The position numbers were made by a program, and so were the translations under genes. The notes below the pieces were generated by a model, which was given only the letters and a program-made list of their open reading frames with translations, was not told the origin of the DNA and did not search any database. DNA of 9,763 nucleotides from Hyphomicrobium sp. (GTDB taxonomy: Bacteria; Pseudomonadota; Alphaproteobacteria; Rhizobiales; Hyphomicrobiaceae): the NCBI GenBank assembly GCA_030598645.1, contig JAUVPN010000076.1, forward strand, positions 1 to 9,763, in the 5' to 3' direction. Below, one piece after another: positions 1 through 8,584 of this stretch (its first letter is position 1; every line of letters begins with the position of its first letter).

Positions 1-692
1 ATCAGGAACATTATCAGGACCTGATACTTCGCCGCCTCCACGGGGTCGACGCCGGCCAAGATTTGGCCCGTCATCATACCGGGTAGTGCGACAATGCCGG
101 TCGTCGCCATGGCATTGAGGATCGGGATCATGCCGGTTCGCATGGCGACGTGCAGCACATTGCTCATAGCTTTGAAGCGGTTCGCCCCGAGGGCGAGGCG
201 TGCTTCGATGGCGGCCTGGTCTCGGCTGGTTGTCTCCGTTGTCGTGTCGAGAACAAGACACATGCCAGTGAGCGTATTGCCAAGCACCATGCCTAGTATG
301 GGAAGCACATAGCGTGGCGCATACCACGGGTCAGGCCCGATGATGATGCCGACGCCCAATCCGGTGACGGCCATGCCAATGAAAAAGAGCGTGGCGGTTT
401 GCAGGCCAAACGCGTGCCACCCTCGGACTGGGTGAGCTTGGCGCGTGACGACCTCGATGCCAGCGGCGAAGACCATAACGACCCCTAGCATGGCCGTCCA
501 AATTGGTGAGGACTGCACAAAAACGAACTTAAGAACGATGCCGATCAAAGCCAGCTGCACGACCATGCGCACGACCGCAATGGCGATGCTCTTTTCCAAT
601 TTAAGTTGGAACCCCCATGAGATGGCCGCGTTGATCACAAGTAGGGTGGCAGCGAGCAACAGGTCGGGGGTCGTCAACGGCACATAGCTCAT
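1..692 (-). CDS. fetB: FetB-type ABC transporter permease (UPF0014 family), 3' end outside window
   Basis: Membrane subunit of the FetAB-type exporter, linked in E. coli to iron export and peroxide tolerance. I translated 230 codons from an ATG at 692-690; the frame stays open to the window edge, and the family's usual length of about 250-265 residues suggests some 25-35 residues are missing. Hydrophobic segments lie near residues 10-27, 36-58, 66-83, 98-119 and 126-147. The diagnostic part is residues 160-224: a conserved ALGA (167-170), then GMIP (187-190) and LPGMMTGQILAGVDP (203-217), the signature of UPF0014 permeases. Its ATG overlaps the TGA of the upstream ATPase gene (ATGA), which implies translational coupling. 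The substrate is inferred from the family; iron is the E. coli precedent and has not been shown for this protein. Confidence 0.93.
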   Translation of the reverse strand, partial: MSYVPLTTPDLLLAATLLVINAAISWGFQLKLEKSIAIAVVRMVVQLALIGIVLKFVFVQSSPIWTAMLGVVMVFAAGIEVVTRQAHPVRGWHAFGLQTATLFFIGMAVTGLGVGIIIGPDPWYAPRYVLPILGMVLGNTLTGMCLVLDTTTETTSRDQAAIEARLALGANRFKAMSNVLHVAMRTGMIPILNAMATTGIVALPGMMTGQILAGVDPVEAAKYQVLIMFL

Positions 693-1312
693 ATGGGATG
701 CTCCACCGAGGCGCTAGCGTCGGTACGCTTGGGGAGCAGCAGTCGCGCATGTGAAAGCCGCTCGATTTGAGCGCGGTTATGACTCGCGAGCAGGACGCTG
801 TGTCCTGATAAAATTTGATACTTTATGACCTCCTCGACAAGCGCGGTTGCTTGCGGATCCAGGGCGGCAGTTGGTTCATCGAGTAGGAGTACCTTCGGAT
901 CATCGATTAGCGCGCGCACGAGCGCAAGCCGCTGGCGCTCACCGGTGGAGACGACTGAAAGGGGGCGGCTCAGGAGCTCGCCTGCAAGCCCCAAGACGTG
1001 AAGAAGCCGTTGGACGCGTCTCGTATCCGGTTTTTTTGCTTCAGCAAATGCAGCCTGCGCCGTGTCAGTCCACCAGCTCGGCTCGGCAGCACAGTAGCGC
1101 ACTTGATGTCGCCAAGCCGATGCGGGCATCTCATTGCGCTCTGCGCCGTCGAGAAAGATGAGGCCCTTCGCCGGATCGAGGTCGGCAATCGCGCGCAATA
1201 GGCGCGTCTTGCCAGAGCCGGACGGTCCCTCGATGGCAAGGCATTCACCCGCGGCGACCTGAAAGTTCAATGGTGGCAGGTCACCTATCCGCAAGTATTC
1301 GACGCGGAGCAA
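689..1312 (-). CDS. fetA: FetA-type ABC transporter ATP-binding protein
   Basis: Cytoplasmic ATPase that powers the FetB permease encoded directly downstream. The 207 residues contain Walker A GPSGSGKT (29-36), a Q-loop glutamine (Q70), the signature region VSTGERQR (121-128) in place of LSGGQ, Walker B VLLLDE (141-146) followed by PTAALD, and the H-switch histidine (H178). It is short for an ABC ATPase, as expected for FetA. The start is a TTG at 1312: no ATG or GTG occurs in frame nearby upstream, and the family begins with a similar MLRVE-like sequence just there. A GAAAG stretch about ten bases upstream is at best a weak ribosome site. The TGA stop overlaps the fetB start by three bases. 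A TTGACC hexamer at 1388-1383 could be a -35 element, but I see no convincing -10 partner. The exact start is the least certain part of this call. Confidence 0.92.
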   Translation of the reverse strand: MLRVEYLRIGDLPPLNFQVAAGECLAIEGPSGSGKTRLLRAIADLDPAKGLIFLDGAERNEMPASAWRHQVRYCAAEPSWWTDTAQAAFAEAKKPDTRRVQRLLHVLGLAGELLSRPLSVVSTGERQRLALVRALIDDPKVLLLDEPTAALDPQATALVEEVIKYQILSGHSVLLASHNRAQIERLSHARLLLPKRTDASASVEHPI

Positions 1313-1473
1313 TGTATGGGCTTTCTTGGTTCGAATCCAATTTGGAGAACGACGCTTGCTAGGCGAAAAGGCTAAGGAGTTGGGTCAAGCCTGCCGTCGA
1401 TGTGTACGCATTCAGTCGAAGAAGTAGGCAGGCTCTTTCCGTCGAATCTCTGTCGGAGCACCAAACGTTTCCG

Positions 1474-1493
1474 ACCGCAAAAATATTTGCGGT
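1474..1493. terminator. Hairpin downstream of chpT, possible terminator
   Basis: A perfect 8-base-pair inverted repeat, ACCGCAAA and TTTGCGGT, with a four-base AATA loop. It begins 21 bases beyond the chpT stop codon. The run of four T residues follows the stem on the plus strand, not on the minus strand from which chpT is read, so as a chpT terminator it lacks the usual U-tract. No plus-strand gene ends here. It may still stop transcripts or protect the chpT 3' end; this is inference. Confidence 0.35.
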
Positions 1494-1513
1494 TTTGAAG
1501 CAAGCGTCGAATT

Positions 1514-2158
1514 CTAAATTTGTGGCTTCGCGGACAACAGGATGTCGGAACCGTCTTTAAGGATCTCCAAACGCATGCTCGCACTGGCCGCCAGTCGAAA
1601 CGTATAGTAGGCCTGGATGGACATGGCGTCGAGTTGTGGCACCTGCTTGTCGGTTATGAACTCGACGAGGTATTGGGGCGGTCTGGCATTGGAGCCACGG
1701 CAGCGGATCAAGAAGCTTGGCGCCTCCAGCGTTCCCCCCATTTGCACGTCGATTTCGCCGCCGCGCGGCAACGCACTGATGGCGCTGGCGATGAGATTGA
1801 GCAGCAATTTGGCCTTGTCCTTAGGCATGTGGCCTGGAGCGGTGCGCCAGATTAGGTTGTGTTTGCCTTGACCAACGAACCCACGAGAAATCTGCTCCGC
1901 CGTGTTTAAATCGATCATGGCGCCGGCCGAGCCGGTGGCGCCAAATGCAAAACGGGCAAACTGCAGCCGCGCCGAAGCTTGCTCGGTGACGTTGCGAATA
2001 ACATCGAGCGCGTAGTTCTTTGCGTCCGCGTCATCATCCTCGTCGAGAATCTCCAGGCCATTGTAGATGGCTCCGACGGGTCCAATAACGTCATGGCAAA
2101 TCTTGCTGGAGATCAGGGCCGCAAGTTCAAGATCGGTCGGATTGGTGCTCTCGCCCAT
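1514..2158 (-). CDS. chpT: Histidine phosphotransferase ChpT
   Basis: Cytoplasmic phosphotransferase of the alphaproteobacterial cell-cycle relay; in Caulobacter it passes phosphate from the kinase CckA to the regulators CtrA and CpdR. The 214 residues follow the family plan: a helical-bundle dimerisation domain at about 1-80 with the phospho-accepting H22 in SSKICHDVIGPVGAI (17-31), then a degenerate kinase-like domain at about 85-214 recognised by LLLNLIASAISALPRGG (118-134). That domain lacks the G-box motifs needed to bind ATP, as is normal for ChpT. I chose the ATG at 2158 because a GGGGGA ribosome site lies just upstream and the H-box then sits at the usual distance from the N terminus. 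An ATG in frame at 2302 would add 48 residues (positions 2302-2159) that resemble no ChpT N terminus. It is transcribed away from cysQ. Confidence 0.93.
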   Translation of the reverse strand: MGESTNPTDLELAALISSKICHDVIGPVGAIYNGLEILDEDDDADAKNYALDVIRNVTEQASARLQFARFAFGATGSAGAMIDLNTAEQISRGFVGQGKHNLIWRTAPGHMPKDKAKLLLNLIASAISALPRGGEIDVQMGGTLEAPSFLIRCRGSNARPPQYLVEFITDKQVPQLDAMSIQAYYTFRLAASASMRLEILKDGSDILLSAKPQI

Positions 2159-2162
2159 CCAT

Positions 2163-2168
2163 TCCCCC
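2163..2168 (-). promoter_or_regulatory. Ribosome binding site of chpT
   Basis: GGGGGA on the minus strand, four bases before the ATG at 2158. It is purine-rich and correctly spaced, and it is the main reason for choosing this start over the upstream in-frame ATG at 2302. Confidence 0.6.
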
Positions 2169-2257
2169 AATGTTGTCCTAGGTTCCAGCAACCGAGGCAC
2201 GTCTGGCATTCCAGCCAAGCGGTCCCCGTCTCGCATGCGCAAACTTGGGTCGCTTGC

Positions 2258-2274
2258 GAAGAGTCGTGCTCTTC
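2258..2274. repeat. Inverted repeat with embedded GANTC site upstream of chpT
   Basis: GAAGAG and CTCTTC, six bases each and perfectly complementary, separated by TCGTG. The sequence GAGTC (2261-2265), a GANTC site of the kind methylated by CcrM in alphaproteobacteria, overlaps the left arm. The repeat abuts the candidate -10 element of chpT. It could be an operator or a short hairpin at the start of the chpT leader; a chance occurrence is also possible. Confidence 0.35.
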
Positions 2275-2302
2275 TGATACACGGGCCGCAGTTTGGATGC
2301 AA
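2274..2302 (-). promoter_or_regulatory. Candidate sigma-70-type promoter of chpT
   Basis: On the minus strand TTGCAT (2302-2297) and TATCAG (2279-2274) are separated by exactly 17 bases. The -35 matches the consensus at three of six positions and the -10 at four of six, so this is only a candidate. Transcription would begin near 2267 and leave a leader of about 110 bases before the chpT ATG. Confidence 0.3.
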
Positions 2303-2432
2303 AGGCCAGCAACGTGGAACACCTCACGCCGCTGATTTTCGTGGCGGTGTTGAGACTACGATCGCGGCAATTGGCCGGCCCGCCTGCTCTTGTTCTCAAG
2401 GCATCACGCGAATCTAAGGGATATTCAAAAGT

Positions 2433-3257
2433 ATGACAATCGTTGCCGACCGGGATCTGGTCGAGGCGCTGCTTCCGGCAGTACTGGCTGCTGGCCGTAT
2501 CGAGATGAGCTATTTTACCGCGGGCGTCAAGGTTGAAACCAAGGCCGACGCGACGCCAGTTACGGCTGCCGATCATGAGGCGGAGGTCATTCTCGTCGAG
2601 GGATTGAGTAAAGTGGCGCCGGGTATCCCTGTTGTAGCGGAGGAATCAGTTGCTGCGGGCAAGGTGCCCGAAACGGAAGGTGAATTCTTTCTGGTCGATC
2701 CCCTCGACGGAACACGTGCATTCATTGCGGGCAAACCCGACTTCACAATCAACATTGGGCTTGTCAGAAACAACCGGCCCGTATTTGGCATCATCTATGC
2801 TCCGGCTTCGGGAAAATTTTTCGCTACATTTAGCGATCAAGAAGCTGTCGAGGCTGACATTGCGCCAGACACAAGAGGGGAGCGATTAGCAGACCATGCA
2901 ATTGAGACGCTTTGTACACGTGATCCCGATCCCAAGGCGCTGGTCGCTTTTACGAGCCGCTCGCATGCTGCCAAGGACACGGGCGAATTCCTGAAGCGTC
3001 TGCCGATCACGGAGACAAAGAAGGCGAGCTCCTCGCTCAAGTTCTGTTTGATTGCGCGGGGTGAAGCCGATCTTTATGCGAGGCTCGGCGCGACGAGCGA
3101 GTGGGACACGGCAGCGGGTCAAGCTATTTTGACTGCCGCAGGCGGTTCAGTGACCACACTTGATGGCGCACCTTTGGCCTACGGGAAAAAAGGCGACCAG
3201 TTTATCAATCCACACTTCGTTGCCTGGGCACGCCGCCCACTGCTCGGCGCTTCATAA
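2433..3257 (+). CDS. cysQ: 3'(2'),5'-bisphosphate nucleotidase CysQ
   Basis: Cytoplasmic phosphatase that converts 3'-phosphoadenosine 5'-phosphate to AMP and phosphate, removing a by-product of sulfate assimilation. The 274 residues carry all metal-binding motifs of the inositol monophosphatase fold: PVTAADHEAE (42-51), AEES (69-72) with two acidic residues, DPLDGT (89-94) and WDTAAG (224-229). The stretch KKASSSLKFCLIARGEADLY (196-215) is characteristic of CysQ and separates it from SuhB-type inositol phosphatases. Length is normal. The ATG at 2433 follows an AAGGGA stretch by about ten bases. The gene diverges from chpT and is followed 141 bases later by eipA on the same strand. No other sulfur-assimilation gene is in view, so its pathway role rests on family assignment. 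Confidence 0.92.
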   Translation: MTIVADRDLVEALLPAVLAAGRIEMSYFTAGVKVETKADATPVTAADHEAEVILVEGLSKVAPGIPVVAEESVAAGKVPETEGEFFLVDPLDGTRAFIAGKPDFTINIGLVRNNRPVFGIIYAPASGKFFATFSDQEAVEADIAPDTRGERLADHAIETLCTRDPDPKALVAFTSRSHAAKDTGEFLKRLPITETKKASSSLKFCLIARGEADLYARLGATSEWDTAAGQAILTAAGGSVTTLDGAPLAYGKKGDQFINPHFVAWARRPLLGAS

Positions 3258-3398
3258 GAGTGGCGCAACTGCCGCAGACAGGCCACGCATTATCGCGGAT
3301 TGGCCACACTTTGGTAACACTTTCCGTCGAACTATTCGAAAACTGCACGGATCTGCGGGTCGGCCGCGGAGGCTGGTGCAATACAACGGATTTATGCC

Positions 3399-4220
3399 AT
3401 GCGGCTTTTCATTCGCAAACGCGCGGTTTTGACTGCTGTAACGGCCGTTTTCACTGTGCTCGCGGCTGCGTTCCTTTCGCCTGAAATCGCCGGTGCGCAG
3501 GACAATGCGTATGGCACGAACCAACCCAATAGCACGTACAACAATGACGCCTATCGCCCCGATGGTTCGAACGATGGACCCTATCGTCCGGGCAGTGTTT
3601 ACCGAGAGAATGACAGCTACCAGGGTTACGATGGCCCACAAACAGATAATGCCTATCGCCCAGACGTCGAGCGCGACGCCTATGGCGAGCCCTATTCACC
3701 GCCACCACTGGGTCCCGATGAAGCCCCCCCGGCGGGAGATACTTATTCGCAGAACGAAATTCTTCGCGCGGGTCACGGCTTCTTTGGCTCGGTGAGCAAG
3801 GGGCTGGCGAGCGTCGTTGAGTATACCTTCCAGAAGGCGGGTCGGCCGAACGGCTATATTTTAGGCGAGGACGCGGGCGGAGCATTCATTGCCGGTCTCC
3901 GCTACGGCGAGGGCATGCTCTATACCAAGGATGCTGGCGCTCACAAGGTTTATTGGCAAGGACCGTCGCTAGGCTATGACTTCGGCGCAGAGGGCTCCAA
4001 AACGATGGTGCTTGTCTACAACCTCCGCGATCCCTCCCAGATCTACCACCGCTTTGGAGGTGTGCAGGGCTCGGCTTATCTCATTGGCGGCGTCGGTGTG
4101 CAGTTTCAAAAGGCCGGGAGTGTGTCCTTGGCACCAATCCGCGCCGGAATAGGGCTACGACTAGGTGCCAACGTCGGGTATTTGAAGTATACCCGGGCAC
4201 CGACATGGAATCCGTTTTGA
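3399..4220 (+). CDS. eipA: DUF1134 periplasmic protein, EipA-like envelope integrity protein
   Basis: Exported protein of the DUF1134 family. The Brucella member, EipA, is a soluble periplasmic eight-stranded beta-barrel needed for envelope stress resistance, and its gene is activated by CtrA. Here 273 residues begin with a typical signal peptide: basic MRLFIRKR, a hydrophobic core at about 9-27 and a likely cut after AGA (residue 33). Residues 34-118 form a low-complexity linker rich in Y, P, N and D, with AYRPDG (51-56), PYRPGS (61-66), AYRPDV (85-90) and PYSPPP (98-103). The DUF1134 domain fills about 119-273, including GYILGEDAGG (152-161), GLRYGEG (166-172) and SAYLIGGVGV (225-234). The linker makes the protein longer than the Brucella protein, which I recall as about 200 residues. 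The start is fixed by the signal peptide. The symbol is by homology; function here is not shown. Confidence 0.85.
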   Translation: MRLFIRKRAVLTAVTAVFTVLAAAFLSPEIAGAQDNAYGTNQPNSTYNNDAYRPDGSNDGPYRPGSVYRENDSYQGYDGPQTDNAYRPDVERDAYGEPYSPPPLGPDEAPPAGDTYSQNEILRAGHGFFGSVSKGLASVVEYTFQKAGRPNGYILGEDAGGAFIAGLRYGEGMLYTKDAGAHKVYWQGPSLGYDFGAEGSKTMVLVYNLRDPSQIYHRFGGVQGSAYLIGGVGVQFQKAGSVSLAPIRAGIGLRLGANVGYLKYTRAPTWNPF

Positions 4221-4376
4221 GTCCCCACGCGGTCTGGAATTGTGGCCGGGGTGGAGACCAGCAGGGTGATATATTAGGCGATAGCTCGCTAACCTGATGG
4301 TACGGTACCAAAGGCTCCGCCTGCTCATGGGCAAGAACTTGGAAGTTAGCCAGTTGTCAAAGTTGGAGACGGACGC

Positions 4377-5873
4377 GTGATCACGATCGAGATGGTCATG
4401 CTGGCCGGTCTTGGCTTCCTTACGGCGGCGCTGCTAGCGCTGTTTCTTGCGCCTCTATATCGCCGGCGCTCAGGGCGTCTGGCAATTGAGGCGCTCAAGC
4501 GCTCGATGCCGCTTACCGAGGCGGAGATCCGCGCAGACAAGGATCGGGTCAGAGCGGAATACGCTATTCTGATTCACAAGCTTGAAATGAAGGTTGATGA
4601 GGCGTCCGACGCTGCCGCGCGCCAGAAGGTGGAGCTGAACCGCCGCGACGCGGCGATAAGCGAGCTGGAAGAAGAAGTAGGGCGCCAGCGCACTTTTATG
4701 GACGAGCACGAGAACGCGCGCCGCGTGCTCGAGCAAACGATCATGGACCGGCTGCCGAAGGTCGAGTACCGACTGGCTGAGGCAAAGAAACTTCTATTTC
4801 AACGTGATCGCGAGATAGTCGGTTTGAGCCAGTCAAGTGAGAAACAGATCCGCGCACTGGAAGAGGCTAGGCAGATCAATACGCAGCAGACCGACGAGAT
4901 CCACCGTCTCAAGGCAGCACTCAATACACGGGCTGCGAGGAAACGCGAAGGGCTTGGCGACCCGAGATTTGATGGTGAAGTGGCGCTTCGCACCGAGATT
5001 GAATCTCTGCGGGCCGAAACACGCGACCAGTCGGCTTTGATTGCGCGCCTACAAGCGATGCTCGTGCGTGCCGGACCAGCAGCGCAGAGTGGGGGCGATC
5101 GGGACAAGGCCGCTAGGTCCGGCGGCACGAACAACGAGGCGATCCGGCCGGCAAGGGTCGTGGGGCGGCTTAAGAGCGATCTCGCGGAGGCGCGTCAGCC
5201 AAAACTTGTGGCGGTTAATAGTTCTGCAGAGACGAATGAGACTGATAGCGCCAAGGTGGCGGCAGAACAGCGCAAGCTAAAGTCGGCGAACGAGGACCAA
5301 GCGGCGGAGATCTCGCGACTGAAGGCCGCTCTCCAGACCTACGAGGCGGCTGACAAGGACGAGCGTGGGGTCAAGGAAAGTAAGATCGCCCTCAAGGCGC
5401 GACTAAGCGCGCTGCAAGCGCTGTCTGAAGAGCATTCCGTCACGATCCAGTCGCTGCGGGCGGAGGTTGCTTCAGGCAACGAGCGTCTTGCGCGGCAAGC
5501 AGCCTACTTTATGGAAGAAATGCGCCGCTTGGGTGGAGGGACGCTTCCAGCTTCCGGTTCATCAGGGCGTCGCGGCGAGTCGCCGGCGTCGTTATCAGAG
5601 AAGCGTCCGCTTGTGGAGCGCATCAATGAAACCGGCACAAAGCGGAAATCGAAAAAAGATGAGAAGCGAAACCATGACCAGCCGGAAAATGCCCAGGCTT
5701 CCAGCGGTTTCGTGAAAGCGCGCGCCGAGACAGGCGTGAGCGATCATAGCCAGGCGTTGACGGACGCTTCGGACAGTTCCCAAGGTGATGTTGCAAAGTC
5801 GGGGAAGGCGAAGCAGCAACGTAAATCGCGGTTGCTTGAGCGCATTACCGGAATTGAAAAATCGTCGGTTTGA
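4377..5873 (+). CDS. Membrane-anchored coiled-coil protein of unknown function
   Basis: I do not know a characterised member. The 498 residues start at a GTG with GGAGA eight bases upstream. One membrane helix spans about residues 7-28, followed by RRRSGR, so the rest is probably cytoplasmic. Residues 34-70 contain PLTEAEIRADKDRVRAEYAI (45-64), a segment I recognise from uncharacterised Rhizobiales proteins often labelled as SMC-like. Long, charged helical stretches with coiled-coil character cover about 50-185, 202-230 and 292-375. The motif EIxRLKAALxT occurs twice, at 174-184 and 311-321, and may mark duplicated coils. From about 385 the chain is a lysine- and serine-rich, probably disordered tail with two similar patches, LVERI (412-416) and LLERI (486-490), the second near the C terminus. 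There is no Walker motif, so it is not an SMC ATPase. It follows eipA by 156 bases and converges on thiC; a structural envelope or cell-division role would be a guess. Confidence 0.85.
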   Translation: MITIEMVMLAGLGFLTAALLALFLAPLYRRRSGRLAIEALKRSMPLTEAEIRADKDRVRAEYAILIHKLEMKVDEASDAAARQKVELNRRDAAISELEEEVGRQRTFMDEHENARRVLEQTIMDRLPKVEYRLAEAKKLLFQRDREIVGLSQSSEKQIRALEEARQINTQQTDEIHRLKAALNTRAARKREGLGDPRFDGEVALRTEIESLRAETRDQSALIARLQAMLVRAGPAAQSGGDRDKAARSGGTNNEAIRPARVVGRLKSDLAEARQPKLVAVNSSAETNETDSAKVAAEQRKLKSANEDQAAEISRLKAALQTYEAADKDERGVKESKIALKARLSALQALSEEHSVTIQSLRAEVASGNERLARQAAYFMEEMRRLGGGTLPASGSSGRRGESPASLSEKRPLVERINETGTKRKSKKDEKRNHDQPENAQASSGFVKARAETGVSDHSQALTDASDSSQGDVAKSGKAKQQRKSRLLERITGIEKSSV

Positions 5874-5931
5874 CCCTCGTACGTTTTGCGACGTGTTCGC
5901 TGCTATTCATTCGCAGCTCAATAGGGGTCTG

Positions 5932-8026
<2,095 letters not shown>

Positions 8027-8082
8027 GAAAAGAGTGTGCGCCCTTCGAGGTCAAGGTGCAAGGACGAATGAGAGTGCCGTTA

Positions 8083-8469
8083 TCAAGCGACATAGCCGAT
8101 GTAGCACAGCCATAGACCGAGCAAGATTTGGATGGCCCCGCTCACCGTCATCATTGTGGGTTTATTCAACATGGACTTGCCCATCGACTGGACGCTATCG
8201 GGGAAGAGGATGCGGAACACGCCACCCCCGACCGACAGCCAGCCGAGGATTGTAATTATGACTGGCCAACTAAATTCCCAAACATTGTGGGTGAGCACAA
8301 TGGCGAGGCCAGCGACCAGGGTAAGCAGGCCAGAAAGAAAGATCATGGCTCGGCTGGCGAGGAAATCTGTGGCCATCTCTCGGAAATCTGTCGGCTTCAC
8401 AAGCAGACCGGAGCCGATCACGATCAGCACCGGCCCAATCAGCTTGGCAAGAAAGAATGAGGTCTCCAT
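8083..8469 (-). CDS. Small four-helix integral membrane protein, unknown function
   Basis: I do not recognise a named family. The 128 residues are strongly hydrophobic, with four probable membrane helices at about 7-25, 42-62, 67-88 and 105-125. Between the first two sits the polar loop KPTDFREMATDFLASR (25-40), the most distinctive segment. There is no cofactor or catalytic motif. I chose the ATG at 8469 because GGGAGGG lies six bases upstream; an in-frame ATG at 8502 would add eleven residues without a good ribosome site. The gene ends 56 bases before the thiC aptamer and starts 115 bases after the preceding minus-strand gene ends, so it could be the last gene of that transcript or independent. 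The coding call is supported by the ribosome site and coherent helix pattern; function is open. Confidence 0.8.
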   Translation of the reverse strand: METSFFLAKLIGPVLIVIGSGLLVKPTDFREMATDFLASRAMIFLSGLLTLVAGLAIVLTHNVWEFSWPVIITILGWLSVGGGVFRILFPDSVQSMGKSMLNKPTMMTVSGAIQILLGLWLCYIGYVA

Positions 8470-8584
8470 AGGTAACCCTCCCGGTTGCGGCCCGGTAGTC
8501 ATTCTCGCCGACGGAGTGTGAACTGCACCTGAAGGGGTGACAAGGCAAGCTGTTTCGTTCGTTGTTGATTGGTTGCCCGGAATA

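Noticed and set aside
2159..2302. A 48-residue N-terminal extension of ChpT from an in-frame ATG at 2302
   Set aside because: The added residues do not look like a ChpT N terminus, and the ATG at 2158 has a well-placed GGGGGA; the region also holds the only promoter-like sequence for the gene.
2390..2418. TTGTTC and TCTAAG with 17-base spacing before cysQ as a promoter
   Set aside because: The -35 match is poor, and the start of transcription would fall only about eight bases before the ATG, downstream of the apparent ribosome site.
3252..3885. Minus-strand open frames across the cysQ-eipA gap and eipA
   Set aside because: They overlap the signal peptide and linker of eipA in antisense and have no ribosome site or domain pattern.
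4274..4310. Two small symmetrical elements between eipA and the coiled-coil gene (a bulged TTA-GCGA hairpin and TGGTAC-G-GTACCA)
   Set aside because: Both are short, have no U-tract and no known binding motif; nothing ties them to either gene.
5899..5917. GCTGC/GCAGC hairpin in the convergent gap between the coiled-coil gene and thiC
   Set aside because: Five base pairs with a nine-base loop and no T-run on either side is too weak to call a terminator.
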